Made by a program: the position numbers and the translations under genes | Notes under the pieces: model-generated | Told to the model about the DNA's origin: nothing | Seen by the model: only the letters and a program-made list of their open reading frames with translations | Databases searched by the model: none | DNA from: a virus | Length of the DNA stretch: 38,063 nt | Virus record (IMG/VR): IMGVR_UViG_3300032326_001618 | Span: 1-38,063 of that record | Direction: 5' to 3' (one strand) | Shown: one piece after another, positions 8,087-17,849 of the stretch | How the letters are laid out: the number at the start of each line of letters is the position of its first letter | How positions within the stretch are numbered: position 1 is the first letter of the stretch

Positions 8087-9781
8087 TTAATTCTCACGTC
8101 TTTCTTCAGGCTTATACCATATTATTCTATTATGGTTAATTGGTGATGCTAGTAACACAGCAGGGTGCAAATTGCCTTTGCGAGTTTCTTGAAACATGTG
8201 ACTCATCCACGTTTGTTCGTACGGGTGTGCCCATTTTAAATTGATAAACATTTTTTTATTACCCTCTTTACTAACAATCATAGGCCAGTTTGCATAGTAA
8301 ATTTCGCCAGAAATATAACTTACCCCATCTAATACGTTAATATTGTTAAATTGAGTGCGTGGAGCATTGTTATCTAATCCATTTACAGGCAATCTATCAT
8401 AATGAGGCCATATTTCTGTTCTAACACCTTGTGGTACATTATACCAAGATACTTGAATATTATTATCCATGTATACCTCCGTATATGATAATTTAAGATA
8501 ATCAAAATTTTCTTTAATCATTATCTTGTGAATAGTGTCATACAGATTAGGGATGAATTGTCTAAATCCATTTCTACAAAATTTACCTTCCATAGTAGGG
8601 GTGTGTAAACACATATCATCCTCTAAAAATACATAATAATCGCTATCTGACTCGTGAAAATGTTCTGCTGCAAGCTGCCTACCCCCACATATACCTCCGT
8701 TTTTACCGGTTATTATGTGCTCAAAACCATATTTATCTGCTATTACCTTATTATCTAATCTTGCTTGTAATTCAGTAGAATTATCAATAAGTATTTTGCG
8801 AGTACGATTTAACCATTCAGGATGTTTTTCATAACTATCCAACAATGTTTGTAGTTGTTGTGGAAAATTAAACGTCAACACATATAAAGATGTTTTTACA
8901 TCTAAATGTGATTTGTTGCTTTGAACAAATTGTATACGGGATTCTGGTATTGGTTCTAAGGCAACTGTATTTTCATCTAGTGCTTGAATAAATTTTATAA
9001 TTAATCCATTTCCATCTAAAGCATATCGTCTATATTTTTCTGGTTCTAGATAGGACATTATTAGAAATATACTTTCTTCAGTTCCCATTAAACCTTCAGA
9101 TAAAGATCTATCTAATATTGAATAATACAAACCATTAGCCTCGTGTATTGCTTGCTTAGTTCCTCCAAATAATCCTCCTCTACAAACCCACTTAGCAGTA
9201 TCTTCACAATATCTGTTTATATCTTCAAATTTAAAACCGTGTATTTCATCTGTTGCTTCATATGGATATGATAAGAACAAAAATGGGTTTAAATAAGATG
9301 TTATTTTATCTAAAACTTTATTTTCAGTAAAGAATTTTTCATAAACAGTATTTGTAATACCAGCATCTAACCATATAAAATATTCTGAATCAAATGGGTT
9401 CCAAATGGTAACATCATGTAACATGAACATTTTAGATTGCACTATTGGGTTGTACCATTCATTAGATGCTTGAGGACTATCTTTTAACCATCCACCTTCA
9501 CCTGTTAAATTATACCAATCAGGATTAGTTCTTATTTGTTGTGTTTTATCCCAAAACGGAGAATATAGATTTTTTACATCATCTAATTCATAAGTTTTAA
9601 CAAAAGTATTTTCTGTTTTTCTTTTATTCCAAACTAAATGCTCATATTCTCTAGGAATATAAATAAATAGATTAGCATCAATATCTAAAAAATTATTAAA
9701 ATGCTGGATATAATGATCAAAAGAACGGCCTGGTCTATTTATATTCCATAACCCTGTTACTATTGTTAATTTATTGTTCAT
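8087..9781 (-). CDS. Two-domain glycosyltransferase: HtrL/YibB-like plus GT-A domain
   Basis: A 564-residue protein that appears to be a fusion. Residues 1 to about 270 resemble the HtrL/YibB-WlaTC family (IVTGLWNINR at 8-17, WLDAGI at 138-143, GGLFGGTK at 202-209, GTEESIF at 233-239). Residues about 296-564 form a GT-A/GT2-like domain starting VLTFNFPQQLQTLL, with GGICGGRQLAAE (362-373) and an acidic metal motif FLEDDM (385-390). Such enzymes transfer sugars from nucleotide-sugar donors. Two different active sites in one chain suggest sequential additions to one glycan. It is the last gene of the seven-gene glycan block, 1 nt from its upstream neighbour. Confidence 0.8.
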   Translation of the reverse strand: MNNKLTIVTGLWNINRPGRSFDHYIQHFNNFLDIDANLFIYIPREYEHLVWNKRKTENTFVKTYELDDVKNLYSPFWDKTQQIRTNPDWYNLTGEGGWLKDSPQASNEWYNPIVQSKMFMLHDVTIWNPFDSEYFIWLDAGITNTVYEKFFTENKVLDKITSYLNPFLFLSYPYEATDEIHGFKFEDINRYCEDTAKWVCRGGLFGGTKQAIHEANGLYYSILDRSLSEGLMGTEESIFLIMSYLEPEKYRRYALDGNGLIIKFIQALDENTVALEPIPESRIQFVQSNKSHLDVKTSLYVLTFNFPQQLQTLLDSYEKHPEWLNRTRKILIDNSTELQARLDNKVIADKYGFEHIITGKNGGICGGRQLAAEHFHESDSDYYVFLEDDMCLHTPTMEGKFCRNGFRQFIPNLYDTIHKIMIKENFDYLKLSYTEVYMDNNIQVSWYNVPQGVRTEIWPHYDRLPVNGLDNNAPRTQFNNINVLDGVSYISGEIYYANWPMIVSKEGNKKMFINLKWAHPYEQTWMSHMFQETRKGNLHPAVLLASPINHNRIIWYKPEERREN

Positions 9782-9782
9782 A

Positions 9783-10589
9783 TTATTTTAAATAACCTTT
9801 GTGTACAAATTCCATATAATTTTCATCCATTTGAGCTTGTCTATACAAATTACAACCCTCAGCACCCTCATGAGACGTATGACGTAACACAGGAAACGTT
9901 GTAACTCCACCTTTTTCTTGCCACTGCTCAATAGTAAGTAACTGTTCTTCATGCTCATAACATGCTACTAATTTCTTAATACCTTGTTTACCCATATAAG
10001 CAGCAACTAAAATATCATCATTCCATGAACTACCTATAAAATCTGTAAAGAAATCATCTTCAAACCATCCACGTCTATAAGATACTGTTTTATAGTGTTG
10101 TAAGTGATTTACTTCAACATCCTTAGGAACAGATACTACATAATAATTTCTTACATCTGCAAACACAGATGAATCTTCAGCTCTTACTCCATCATATCCA
10201 ACTGCTGTTCTTTTGTATTTGCTTTGATTTTTAACCTGTTCAGCTACCATCCCTGGATGGTAAACTAAGTCATCATCACAAACAATAATTATTGCTTCAG
10301 GATCATCTACACGTTTTATTGTGTGAGCTAATTTAGTAACAGGACCTAAATCTTCTAAATTATCAAATATTTTAAATTTAGGATTAGTAGTAGCTAATTC
10401 TCTCATCCATTCAGGAACTACATAAGTTTCTCCAGTATGTTTTAGTACTGAAGGTACATTAAAATGGATTTCATATTCACCTTCAAAATCTTGGTTGATT
10501 AGTGAATCAATATTACTTTTAATCCCTTCAGGATATTCTGCTACTATTCTTGTTGGTAACGTTGTTAGTGTTACAATTACTTTACTCAT
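9783..10589 (-). CDS. GT-A-type glycosyltransferase (TTLPTR/CDDD family)
   Basis: A 268-residue protein starting with VTLTTLPTR (6-14), then a segment with EDLGPVTKL (79-87) and a probable metal-binding IIVCDDDLVY (101-110). These features match small GT-A-fold glycosyltransferases. It is a paralogue of the adjacent 282-residue protein: both share TT-x-P-x-R, DLGP-[VI]-TK, VCDDD and a late Trp-rich segment with a DD pair. The 8-bp overlap with the upstream gene and the 1-nt gap to the downstream gene indicate a single operon. Donor and acceptor sugars are not predictable. Confidence 0.75.
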   Translation of the reverse strand: MSKVIVTLTTLPTRIVAEYPEGIKSNIDSLINQDFEGEYEIHFNVPSVLKHTGETYVVPEWMRELATTNPKFKIFDNLEDLGPVTKLAHTIKRVDDPEAIIIVCDDDLVYHPGMVAEQVKNQSKYKRTAVGYDGVRAEDSSVFADVRNYYVVSVPKDVEVNHLQHYKTVSYRRGWFEDDFFTDFIGSSWNDDILVAAYMGKQGIKKLVACYEHEEQLLTIEQWQEKGGVTTFPVLRHTSHEGAEGCNLYRQAQMDENYMEFVHKGYLK

Positions 10590-11430
10590 TTTCTGTATAT
10601 ATTTTATCGTGATTGTGTATTAATTCCCAAATATAATCTTCTGTACGTCCCATATGATGGCCTGCTTTTTGTCTAAATTCATAAAATCCTGAATTTGGAT
10701 ATGGAAGAGGGTAAATTATTGGGAACGTATGCGCCCCGCGTCCATGATCATTTACTGCTCTAAAGTCAGTTTCTTTATCCCAAGCAACACATCTGATATG
10801 AATTTCATATTTTTTAAGATAATAACCTACAAGAACATCATCATTATCTGAAGCTGATAGGAAGTCTTTATCTAAAAAATCATCTTTAAAGAATGATCTT
10901 TTGTAACCTACTGAATGCCAATGTCCTGGTATAACTAGTTGAGAGTCATTTTTTACAGGGAAATAAAAATGGGTTGACGGTAATGTGTATTTTTTGATTC
11001 CATCTTCTTCCCATTCTCTTTTTTCTATAGGAGAATCTCCTCTAAAAGCAATAACACATTTTGGATATTCATTCATCTTTTTCAAATGATATTCTACCAT
11101 ATCTTCATGATATAAATGATCATCATCACACACTATTAGTACATCATTAGGATCATTACATATAAAAAACGAACCTACGATTTTAGTAATAGGACCTAAA
11201 TCTTCTTCTACTCTATTAAGAATTAATTTAGGATTTTCATTTGCAAATTGTGTTAGCTCATCAGATATAATGTATTCTTCATCATTGTTATTTCTATAAC
11301 GATAAGGAATATTTAATATAACCTTATAATCAGATGTAGTATTTTGATTTAAAAGCGTATTTAAATTTTTCTTTAATTGTTCCCAATAACCCATTCTTAC
11401 AGGAACCGTTGTCAGTGATATATAAATCAT
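10582..11430 (-). CDS. GT-A-type glycosyltransferase, paralogue of the next gene
   Basis: A 282-residue protein with ISLTTVPVR (4-12), EDLGPITK (76-83) and VLIVCDDDHLYH (97-108). The CDDD is the likely DxD-type metal and nucleotide-sugar site. It is clearly related to the 268-residue protein encoded just downstream, so this pair arose by tandem duplication and probably adds different sugars or acts at different steps. Its stop overlaps the next start by 8 bp. Confidence 0.75.
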   Translation of the reverse strand: MIYISLTTVPVRMGYWEQLKKNLNTLLNQNTTSDYKVILNIPYRYRNNNDEEYIISDELTQFANENPKLILNRVEEDLGPITKIVGSFFICNDPNDVLIVCDDDHLYHEDMVEYHLKKMNEYPKCVIAFRGDSPIEKREWEEDGIKKYTLPSTHFYFPVKNDSQLVIPGHWHSVGYKRSFFKDDFLDKDFLSASDNDDVLVGYYLKKYEIHIRCVAWDKETDFRAVNDHGRGAHTFPIIYPLPYPNSGFYEFRQKAGHHMGRTEDYIWELIHNHDKIYTENE

Positions 11431-11431
11431 A

Positions 11432-12301
11432 TTATAGTTGTTTTAAAAAGCTTAAATCACAATCAGGAATATTTGGGTTGTTTGGAAAATCTAATCCCTC
11501 TATAGGATAATCCTGTGTATCTGGTTGGTACTCAGATACATATTTTCTATTTACAAATGTAAATTCTGGTACTTTAGGTAGTGTATGACCCTCGTAGGTA
11601 AATTCACCACCCCAATTATTTCCATGTACATGTGTTAATATAAAATGCTTATTTAACTTTTCCATCATTTCAACAAATTTAGATTGATTTTGTGGTTGGT
11701 CAATCCAATGTACTTCTAATATAATACCTACTGTGAATGATGCCAAATCATCTATATCTTCATTTATAACATAGTCATATTCAGCTCCTTCAGTATCTAT
11801 CTTTAAAAATACATCTCCTTCAAGTTTTAACTGATTGTAATGTTCTCTAGGTGTCTTTAAACTTAGAGCGTCCATTAGTTGTTTAGATAGTTCATAACTA
11901 TCATTTAACACTTTCTTTAAACTCTTTACAGTTTTAGTATCCTGATTGGTACTAAACATTTCTATAGCATTAATAATTTGATCTTTTTTGCTATTTAAGT
12001 TTTGGAATAATTTATTTGCTTCTTCTTTATAGTAATTACTATTACCTAGTCCTTCTGGATAGTAATACTGTTCACCAATACTCCATTTTTCTTGGTTCAT
12101 AGTATGATCAAATATATAATTTGGTTTATCATACTTTGCAATAAAAGCATCTTCATAACTTTTATCACCACCATATCCATAGGTAAGAAGTGATGTACAT
12201 TTTTCAAGTATTAATTCAGGTACTACATAACCACCATCGCTTTGGCTACCTAGTCTAATTTTGGGAGAGTTTATGTTATAAACTTTAAAATATTTTAGCA
12301 T
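11432..12301 (-). CDS. FkbM-family methyltransferase
   Basis: A 289-residue protein with a SAM-binding-like segment LLTYGYGGDKSYE (38-50) and the FkbM signature DVFLKIDTEGAEYDYV (163-178). FkbM enzymes O-methylate sugars and polyketides. In this block it probably adds a methyl group to a sugar, which often caps a glycan chain and stops extension. Between the two motifs is a Lys-rich helical insertion (about 95-145) that I cannot assign. It lies in the middle of the glycosyltransferase genes with gaps of 1 and 10 nt, so co-expression is likely. Confidence 0.8.
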   Translation of the reverse strand: MLKYFKVYNINSPKIRLGSQSDGGYVVPELILEKCTSLLTYGYGGDKSYEDAFIAKYDKPNYIFDHTMNQEKWSIGEQYYYPEGLGNSNYYKEEANKLFQNLNSKKDQIINAIEMFSTNQDTKTVKSLKKVLNDSYELSKQLMDALSLKTPREHYNQLKLEGDVFLKIDTEGAEYDYVINEDIDDLASFTVGIILEVHWIDQPQNQSKFVEMMEKLNKHFILTHVHGNNWGGEFTYEGHTLPKVPEFTFVNRKYVSEYQPDTQDYPIEGLDFPNNPNIPDCDLSFLKQL

Positions 12302-12311
12302 AGTTTTTTAT

Positions 12312-13286
12312 TTAATAAGGAAATATTTGAGCACGGTTTTCATAAAATTTTTTTAATTCATCATAGTTTTTATCTATAAAATCTTGTTTACCTATTTGAG
12401 ATGGAAAGACGGTGTTTAAAGCCCAATTCCAAAATCTATCTTCAGGATAACAATCAACTCTAAAAGAACCTTCAGATAAAGAATTATCTAAACCTAATTC
12501 AGAAGACCAAGACATAGGTTCAGCTCCTAATAAATTAAATAATATTGATAGAATATGTTCTGAATGGAGTCTCCACATTGTGTGTCCCTTTAGTATAAAA
12601 AATTGATCATCAGTTAGTACATCATATATAATGTTATCTAATAAGGTAGAAAACGTTTTTATAGATTCTTTATTAGGAAATTTTAAACTTCTAAAATTAC
12701 CATCAGTTCTTATAAATTGATCTTTAATTTCACTATCAGTAATTTTATATTTGTTATTAATAGTAGTAGCAAATTCCTTTAAAAAAGATAGTGTATTTTC
12801 ATCATCATAATACCCCGCAGGTATTACTATTATTTTATTTTGTAAGGATTCATCTGGAAATGGTGTTGTGAAGTAGTGGTTAAGTTTTTGAAAGACTTCA
12901 TCGGTTGCTATAGGAATTATATCACAGTCCATAAAAATAAACCCATCATACTCAGATACTCGTTCCCAATTAAATACAAATCTTCTTAATAGTGTTGGTA
13001 TTTGTGTATTATTTAATAAAAATTCTTCAGCATACTTAGCTTCATCAAATTTTTCTTTAGGTAGTGGTTCTAAATCAAATGACCAAGGATAACTTTTTCT
13101 CATTTCATCTATATCCTTAATTATTACATTAGATTTATGAGATATTGAATCAAAATATTCAACAGAATCGGTTAATAAAAATATATCAAAATAATCATAT
13201 GATTTATAAGTTGTAATATTTTTTAATAACCTTTCTTTATATGTTGGACCCAATGCAAATTGAGTGATTAATATTTTATTATTCAT
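12312..13286 (-). CDS. Probable GT-A glycosyltransferase (DCD motif)
   Basis: A 324-residue protein. After an N-terminal strand (KILITQFALGP) comes GFIFMDCDIIPI (115-126), with D120-C-D122 as a DxD nucleotide-sugar site like those of GT8/GT32-type enzymes. Later segments (LTDDQFFILKG, HSEHILSILFNLLGAEPMSW) fit the acceptor half of such folds. The family is not certain, but position in the block and the DxD make a sugar transferase the best call. The gap to its upstream neighbour is 2 nt. Confidence 0.6.
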   Translation of the reverse strand: MNNKILITQFALGPTYKERLLKNITTYKSYDYFDIFLLTDSVEYFDSISHKSNVIIKDIDEMRKSYPWSFDLEPLPKEKFDEAKYAEEFLLNNTQIPTLLRRFVFNWERVSEYDGFIFMDCDIIPIATDEVFQKLNHYFTTPFPDESLQNKIIVIPAGYYDDENTLSFLKEFATTINNKYKITDSEIKDQFIRTDGNFRSLKFPNKESIKTFSTLLDNIIYDVLTDDQFFILKGHTMWRLHSEHILSILFNLLGAEPMSWSSELGLDNSLSEGSFRVDCYPEDRFWNWALNTVFPSQIGKQDFIDKNYDELKKFYENRAQIFPY

Positions 13287-13288
13287 TA

Positions 13289-14560
13289 TTATTGATCTAT
13301 TTTATATTCTAGACGTTCACACCACCCTTTAGCATCACTGTAAGCCCAATACACAACTCTAGCTGGTTTTTTGTCTGTTAGGAAAAATTCTTCATAATGA
13401 ATATTTCTACCATTATTAAAATTAGTAATCTCTTGTTGATCAATATATTTGGTATGAATTGCTTTACCATCCTCATCATCAAATGCTACTAAAACAAATT
13501 TATAATCAGTATCAGGGAAGAAATTTTTATCTACTGTTACCAAATAATAAAATGATCCCATAAACGATTGTTCCCACAATTCATCATTTTGAATTAATGG
13601 GTTAGGAGGGAAATGATTCTCTAAAGTATATTTCTGTACTGCCTTTTTCTTAAAATTAAAACCAGCATATTTTTCAAAATCACGTAATGTTCGTACAGTA
13701 CCTAAATCATATCCTGTTAAATCAACACTTGAATCTTCTTCAGTACGCAATAAACATCTAATTTTCTTTCGTGCTGTATCTTGTTTATGCCACCACTCAA
13801 CACCTAATTTAGAATCATCATCCCATTTTAATATACCTGATCTTTCCTCTCTCATTGTAGAATGCCAAATTACTAATTTATGAGGATGAAACATATCGTA
13901 TCCGTGAGTGTATGAACGAACAGTTAAATTTAATTCTTCACCACTGAAATAAATATCAGGATCGTGTCTTATTTCTTTTGCCCATTTACTTCTAGCAAAA
14001 CAGAAATGTCCTGATAAAAAACGTGACATTGGTGGTTCTTCCATATGTTGCCATCCTTCTAATAATCCGGGGCGTATAAAAATAGTACCATGCGGATAAA
14101 AACAAGCAAACTGTTGTTGCCAAGGTTCCATTGAACGTCCTTCAGGGTCATTTAATGGGGTGTAAAGTGGCAGATAAGCAGCCAATATAGGTTTATATCC
14201 TTTTTCTTCTAATTTACTATGCATATCAATCAAAGTAACATCCCAATCTTTAGCAAAACGGTGATGTGAATCTAATTGCAATATATAGTCTTGATTAGTT
14301 AATAAGTTTTCATTTATTTGAGCACGAGCCCAAGGTAAACCTTGAGATTCAGTATATAATACATCTATAATATGAAAACGTTTATCCTTTCTAAATTCAT
14401 CCAAATTATCAAATGTATCATCAGGATGATATTGTCTACAAATACCAAAATGAACACGCTTAGGATATTTTGCCTTTGCTAATGCATCTTTAATAGTAGG
14501 AACCAATTCAGGATCTCTATATGCTGGTAAGTGTATTAGTATTGTTTTTGTTTTACTCAT
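13289..14560 (-). CDS. GlcNAc-transferase-like protein (PF11397 type), copy 1
   Basis: A 423-residue protein with the signature order of the 'Glycosyltransferase (GlcNAc)' family, known from the Skp1 hydroxyproline GlcNAc transferase of Dictyostelium: LPAYRDPEL (11-19), a GxCRQ segment, ESQGLPWARA (71-80), the DxD-like QLDSHHRF (95-102), and a later SGEELNLTVRSYTHGYDMF region. A C-terminal beta domain of about 100 residues follows. The enzyme would add a sugar, possibly GlcNAc, to a protein or glycan. It is followed and preceded by other glycan genes and overlaps the related upstream gene by 8 bp. Confidence 0.8.
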   Translation of the reverse strand: MSKTKTILIHLPAYRDPELVPTIKDALAKAKYPKRVHFGICRQYHPDDTFDNLDEFRKDKRFHIIDVLYTESQGLPWARAQINENLLTNQDYILQLDSHHRFAKDWDVTLIDMHSKLEEKGYKPILAAYLPLYTPLNDPEGRSMEPWQQQFACFYPHGTIFIRPGLLEGWQHMEEPPMSRFLSGHFCFARSKWAKEIRHDPDIYFSGEELNLTVRSYTHGYDMFHPHKLVIWHSTMREERSGILKWDDDSKLGVEWWHKQDTARKKIRCLLRTEEDSSVDLTGYDLGTVRTLRDFEKYAGFNFKKKAVQKYTLENHFPPNPLIQNDELWEQSFMGSFYYLVTVDKNFFPDTDYKFVLVAFDDEDGKAIHTKYIDQQEITNFNNGRNIHYEEFFLTDKKPARVVYWAYSDAKGWCERLEYKIDQ

Positions 14561-15809
14561 ATTTTATAGTTTGTTCTATTACATCCATCCATCCTTTTGA
14601 TTCACTATGTGGCCATACTCTCCAACTGCTTGGTAAAGTTGTGTTTTCAAATTCTCTCCATATATGGATAAATTGATCGTTTGGATCAACATTCATCAAA
14701 TATTTTATTTCACTACCATCAGCATCTTGTCTATATAAATCATTTCCATTTTTATCTAATAAAGCTACAGCAAACATACTATAATCACTTTCAGTTATAG
14801 ATCCTTTATAAACGTCTATACACACTTTTATTTTATTACGTAATCCCGATTCGTAATCTCCTTTTGTTGGTGGGGGGTTATTGGTTAAAGTATATTCGTG
14901 AATTTGTCTTGTCTTAAATTTTAAGCCAACATAACGTTCATAGTCACTTAATGATCTTTTATTTCCAAAACCATATTTACCAAATTCTTTTTGAACACAA
15001 GAAATACAATCTTCATCCATTCCAAACAATGATCTAAATCTAGCGTATGAATTTTTATCACGTTGAGGCCAAATAGAATCATCATCCCATTGTTTTGTTT
15101 TACCGTCTCTAAAATATTCATGCCAAGCATAAATTTTATGAGGGCTAAACAAATCGTACCCATGAGTATAAGCACGAGCAGCTAATGAAGTTTCCTCACC
15201 ATGAAAATAAAAATTAGGATCGTATGGAACTTCAGCTGCAAATTTACCTAATGTAAAAATAAAATGTGCTGATAAAAAACGAGCAGGTACTGGTTCAGTC
15301 ATATCTTTCCATCCATCCAATCCTTGTGGATTTAGAAACACAGCACCTTCAGGTAAAAATCTTTGAATGTTTAACATCCACACTTCATCAATTCTTCCAT
15401 TTGGATCTTTGTCTGGGAAATATGAAGGTATATAGGCTGATAATAATGGTTTAAGGTAACCTTTACATTGTAAGTAGTGTACCATATCAATTAATTCTGT
15501 ATCCCAATTTTTAATAAATCGGTGATGTGAATCTAATTGAAAATAATAATCTTCGCCTTGATATTGTTCTTGAATTTTAGCTCTAGCCCAACACACACCT
15601 TCAGATTCCTCATATGGAATATCAATAATTCTAAATCGTGGGTCTTTTTTATATTTTTTGAGAGTATCCCATTTATCTTGCTTAGAATGCTGCCATGCAA
15701 TGCATATCACTAAATCGTCAGGATTAGCAGCATTTTCTATTAAGTTTGCTAAGGTTGGCAATAATTCGGGATCTCTATAGGCAGCTATAGAAACAAAAAT
15801 TTTAGACAT
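14553..15809 (-). CDS. GlcNAc-transferase-like protein (PF11397 type), copy 2
   Basis: A 418-residue paralogue of the next gene, with FVSIAAYRDPELLPTL (5-20), EESEGVCWARA (67-77), FQLDSHHRF (90-98), a RFLSAHFIF segment and HGEETSLAARAYTHGYDLF. The same C-terminal beta extension is present. It is the first gene of the glycan block as transcribed and lies 36 nt after the large Pro/Ser/Thr stalk gene, which encodes the most plausible acceptor in the region. Whether the paralogues differ in donor or site is unknown. Confidence 0.8.
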   Translation of the reverse strand: MSKIFVSIAAYRDPELLPTLANLIENAANPDDLVICIAWQHSKQDKWDTLKKYKKDPRFRIIDIPYEESEGVCWARAKIQEQYQGEDYYFQLDSHHRFIKNWDTELIDMVHYLQCKGYLKPLLSAYIPSYFPDKDPNGRIDEVWMLNIQRFLPEGAVFLNPQGLDGWKDMTEPVPARFLSAHFIFTLGKFAAEVPYDPNFYFHGEETSLAARAYTHGYDLFSPHKIYAWHEYFRDGKTKQWDDDSIWPQRDKNSYARFRSLFGMDEDCISCVQKEFGKYGFGNKRSLSDYERYVGLKFKTRQIHEYTLTNNPPPTKGDYESGLRNKIKVCIDVYKGSITESDYSMFAVALLDKNGNDLYRQDADGSEIKYLMNVDPNDQFIHIWREFENTTLPSSWRVWPHSESKGWMDVIEQTIKYE

Positions 15810-15845
15810 AACATTAATATAACTAATTTATTTTAGATATCCAAA

Positions 15846-17843
15846 TTATCCTTCTTGAACAGTTACTACTACAGTACTATTCTTGTTTATACTCATAGTG
15901 TAAGATTTTTGTACTTGATCACTAGCAGCAAAGTTTTGTACATCCATTTGATTAGCATCTAAATACCATATTACATAACCTACATCAGCAGCTATACCAT
16001 CAGGTGCTACTCTATCTACATAGAATGTTACATTAATATTTGATCCATCAGATGGTAAGTTAGGAACATTGAACGTAGATGAATTGAAAGTTCCGTATAC
16101 AGTTGCTTGGTTAGCTCCTGTAGATCCTTCACTTGAATAGAATTTATAAGCAATGGTAGAAGCAAATACATTTACTGAGCCGGTAGCCTGTATTGTTACA
16201 TTTGGTATTGTTGCTGATGGTGTAACTGATGGTGTTCTAGTTGGATCTGGTGTTCTAGATACAGATGGTGTTCTAGTTGGATCTGGTGTTCTAGATACAG
16301 ACGGTGTAGGTGTTAATGATGGTGTACTTGTTGGATCTGGTGTTCTAGTAATACTAGGTGTAGATGTTACCGATGGTGTTCTAGTTGGATCTGGTGTAAC
16401 TGATGGTGTTCTAGTAATAGAAGGAGTAGCAGTTACTGATGGTGTTCTAGTTGGGTCTGGTGTTAATGATGGTGTTGCTGTAACTGATGGTGTTCTAGTA
16501 ATAGAAGGTGTTAATGACGGAGTTGCCGTGATTGATGGAGTTCTAGTAATACTAGGAGTTAATGAAGGTGTAGCCGTTAATGACGGTGTTGCCGTTAATG
16601 ATGGTGTTCTAGTGATGCTAGGAGTAGACGTTATAGATGGTGTTAATGATGGAGTAGCAGTTATAGATGGTGTTAATGATGGTGTTGCTGAAATTGATGG
16701 TGTTAACGATGGAGTTGCAGTTATAGATGGTGTTCTAGTAACACTAGGTGTTAATGATGGAGTAGCCGTTAACGATGGAGTAGCCGTTATAGATGGAGTT
16801 CTAGTGATGCTAGGTGTTGCTGTTACACTTGGTGTTGCGGTAACACTAGGTGTTAATGATGGTGTTCTAGTTACTGATGGTGTTCTAGTTACTGATGGAG
16901 TAGGTGAAGGTGGGATTAATCTTACTGCAATATCAAATTCACAATCAGGAGCACCTACATTGAATCTAATTAAAGCCTTATTACTAGTAAGAACAGTTCC
17001 ACTAAACTGAGCATCTACTGTATAAAAAGCATCATATGTTCCTGGTTGGAAGAATGGGTAAGGACTAGAACTAGAAACCATACTAGCTATAGTATTAAAA
17101 CTACCTGTAAGTTTAATAACACTGCCTGATAATGAACCAGATAATGCTATAGAACTTGTTATTAAAGAACCAAATCGAGCTAAATCATTAGTTAATATAC
17201 TTCCAGTTTTATCATAATCACTTGCCTTAACATTAATAATATCAGCTACAGCAAGTGGAGGAAGAGGAAACATATTTTGATAGTCCTGGTTAGTAATTAC
17301 TGCTATACCTTGTGGGTAGAATATATTACCAATATGAGTATTACCACCATTATAAAGATTACCATTACCATCATCTGTTACATAATATGCTGAAGATGAT
17401 AATACAAAATTGTAAGGTAAAACTTTATTACCATATACTTCTTGATTAATTGTTAATACACGAATACCTTCATTAGCTCCTGTAGGAAAATATTTTTTAC
17501 AGTTAGGGTTTTCATCATAAATAAAATATGATGAAGTTGCTAATTGTCTAGATGCTGATTCGTAAAATATAGAATTAGCAAGAGATGATGTATCTAAAAG
17601 AGAACCACTAAATTCATGATAGAATAAGTGATTAATTGAGTGATAAACTAAACTTTCATATTGACCCTCTGTTACAGGATCCATAATAGAATCAAAGCTA
17701 CTAGTTAAATTAGTACCTTTGTATATTGTTACATAACTATCGTTTTCAGGATATCCTAACGTATAGGATAAATTCCATTGCTTATTGGCAGCATATGATA
17801 CCTGCGTAACATCCGATTTGTTTAGTTGTTTGAATGATGACAT
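15846..17843 (-). CDS. Large Pro/Ser/Thr-repeat stalk protein, probable virion fibre or decoration
   Basis: A 665-residue protein with three parts. Residues 1-310 form a Ser/Tyr-rich N-terminal region like other tail proteins of this phage. Residues about 311-547 are a long array of five-residue units TPS[VIL]T with variants RTPDPTRTP. Residues 548-665 form a C-terminal beta-like domain with no cysteines. A rigid proline-rich stalk between two globular ends suggests a fibre or whisker that holds a tip domain away from the virion. Almost every second or third stalk residue is Ser or Thr, so dense O-glycosylation is possible, and the glycan genes follow directly. It is preceded by structural genes (6-nt gap). 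Confidence 0.75.
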   Translation of the reverse strand: MSSFKQLNKSDVTQVSYAANKQWNLSYTLGYPENDSYVTIYKGTNLTSSFDSIMDPVTEGQYESLVYHSINHLFYHEFSGSLLDTSSLANSIFYESASRQLATSSYFIYDENPNCKKYFPTGANEGIRVLTINQEVYGNKVLPYNFVLSSSAYYVTDDGNGNLYNGGNTHIGNIFYPQGIAVITNQDYQNMFPLPPLAVADIINVKASDYDKTGSILTNDLARFGSLITSSIALSGSLSGSVIKLTGSFNTIASMVSSSSPYPFFQPGTYDAFYTVDAQFSGTVLTSNKALIRFNVGAPDCEFDIAVRLIPPSPTPSVTRTPSVTRTPSLTPSVTATPSVTATPSITRTPSITATPSLTATPSLTPSVTRTPSITATPSLTPSISATPSLTPSITATPSLTPSITSTPSITRTPSLTATPSLTATPSLTPSITRTPSITATPSLTPSITRTPSVTATPSLTPDPTRTPSVTATPSITRTPSVTPDPTRTPSVTSTPSITRTPDPTSTPSLTPTPSVSRTPDPTRTPSVSRTPDPTRTPSVTPSATIPNVTIQATGSVNVFASTIAYKFYSSEGSTGANQATVYGTFNSSTFNVPNLPSDGSNINVTFYVDRVAPDGIAADVGYVIWYLDANQMDVQNFAASDQVQKSYTMSINKNSTVVVTVQEG
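16203..16913. repeat. About 710-bp array of 15-bp-type repeats (TPSxT units)
   Basis: The array encodes some 47 tandem five-residue units in the large stalk protein. On the plus strand GATGGTGTTCTAGT and close variants recur throughout. The units are imperfect but in frame throughout, which keeps the reading frame open through slippage in steps of 15 bp. Copy number may vary between relatives. Confidence 0.85.
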
Positions 17844-17849
17844 ACATGA

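Noticed and set aside
16203-16913. Possible CRISPR array
   Set aside because: The repeats are 15-bp, contiguous, without spacers and in frame with a protein.
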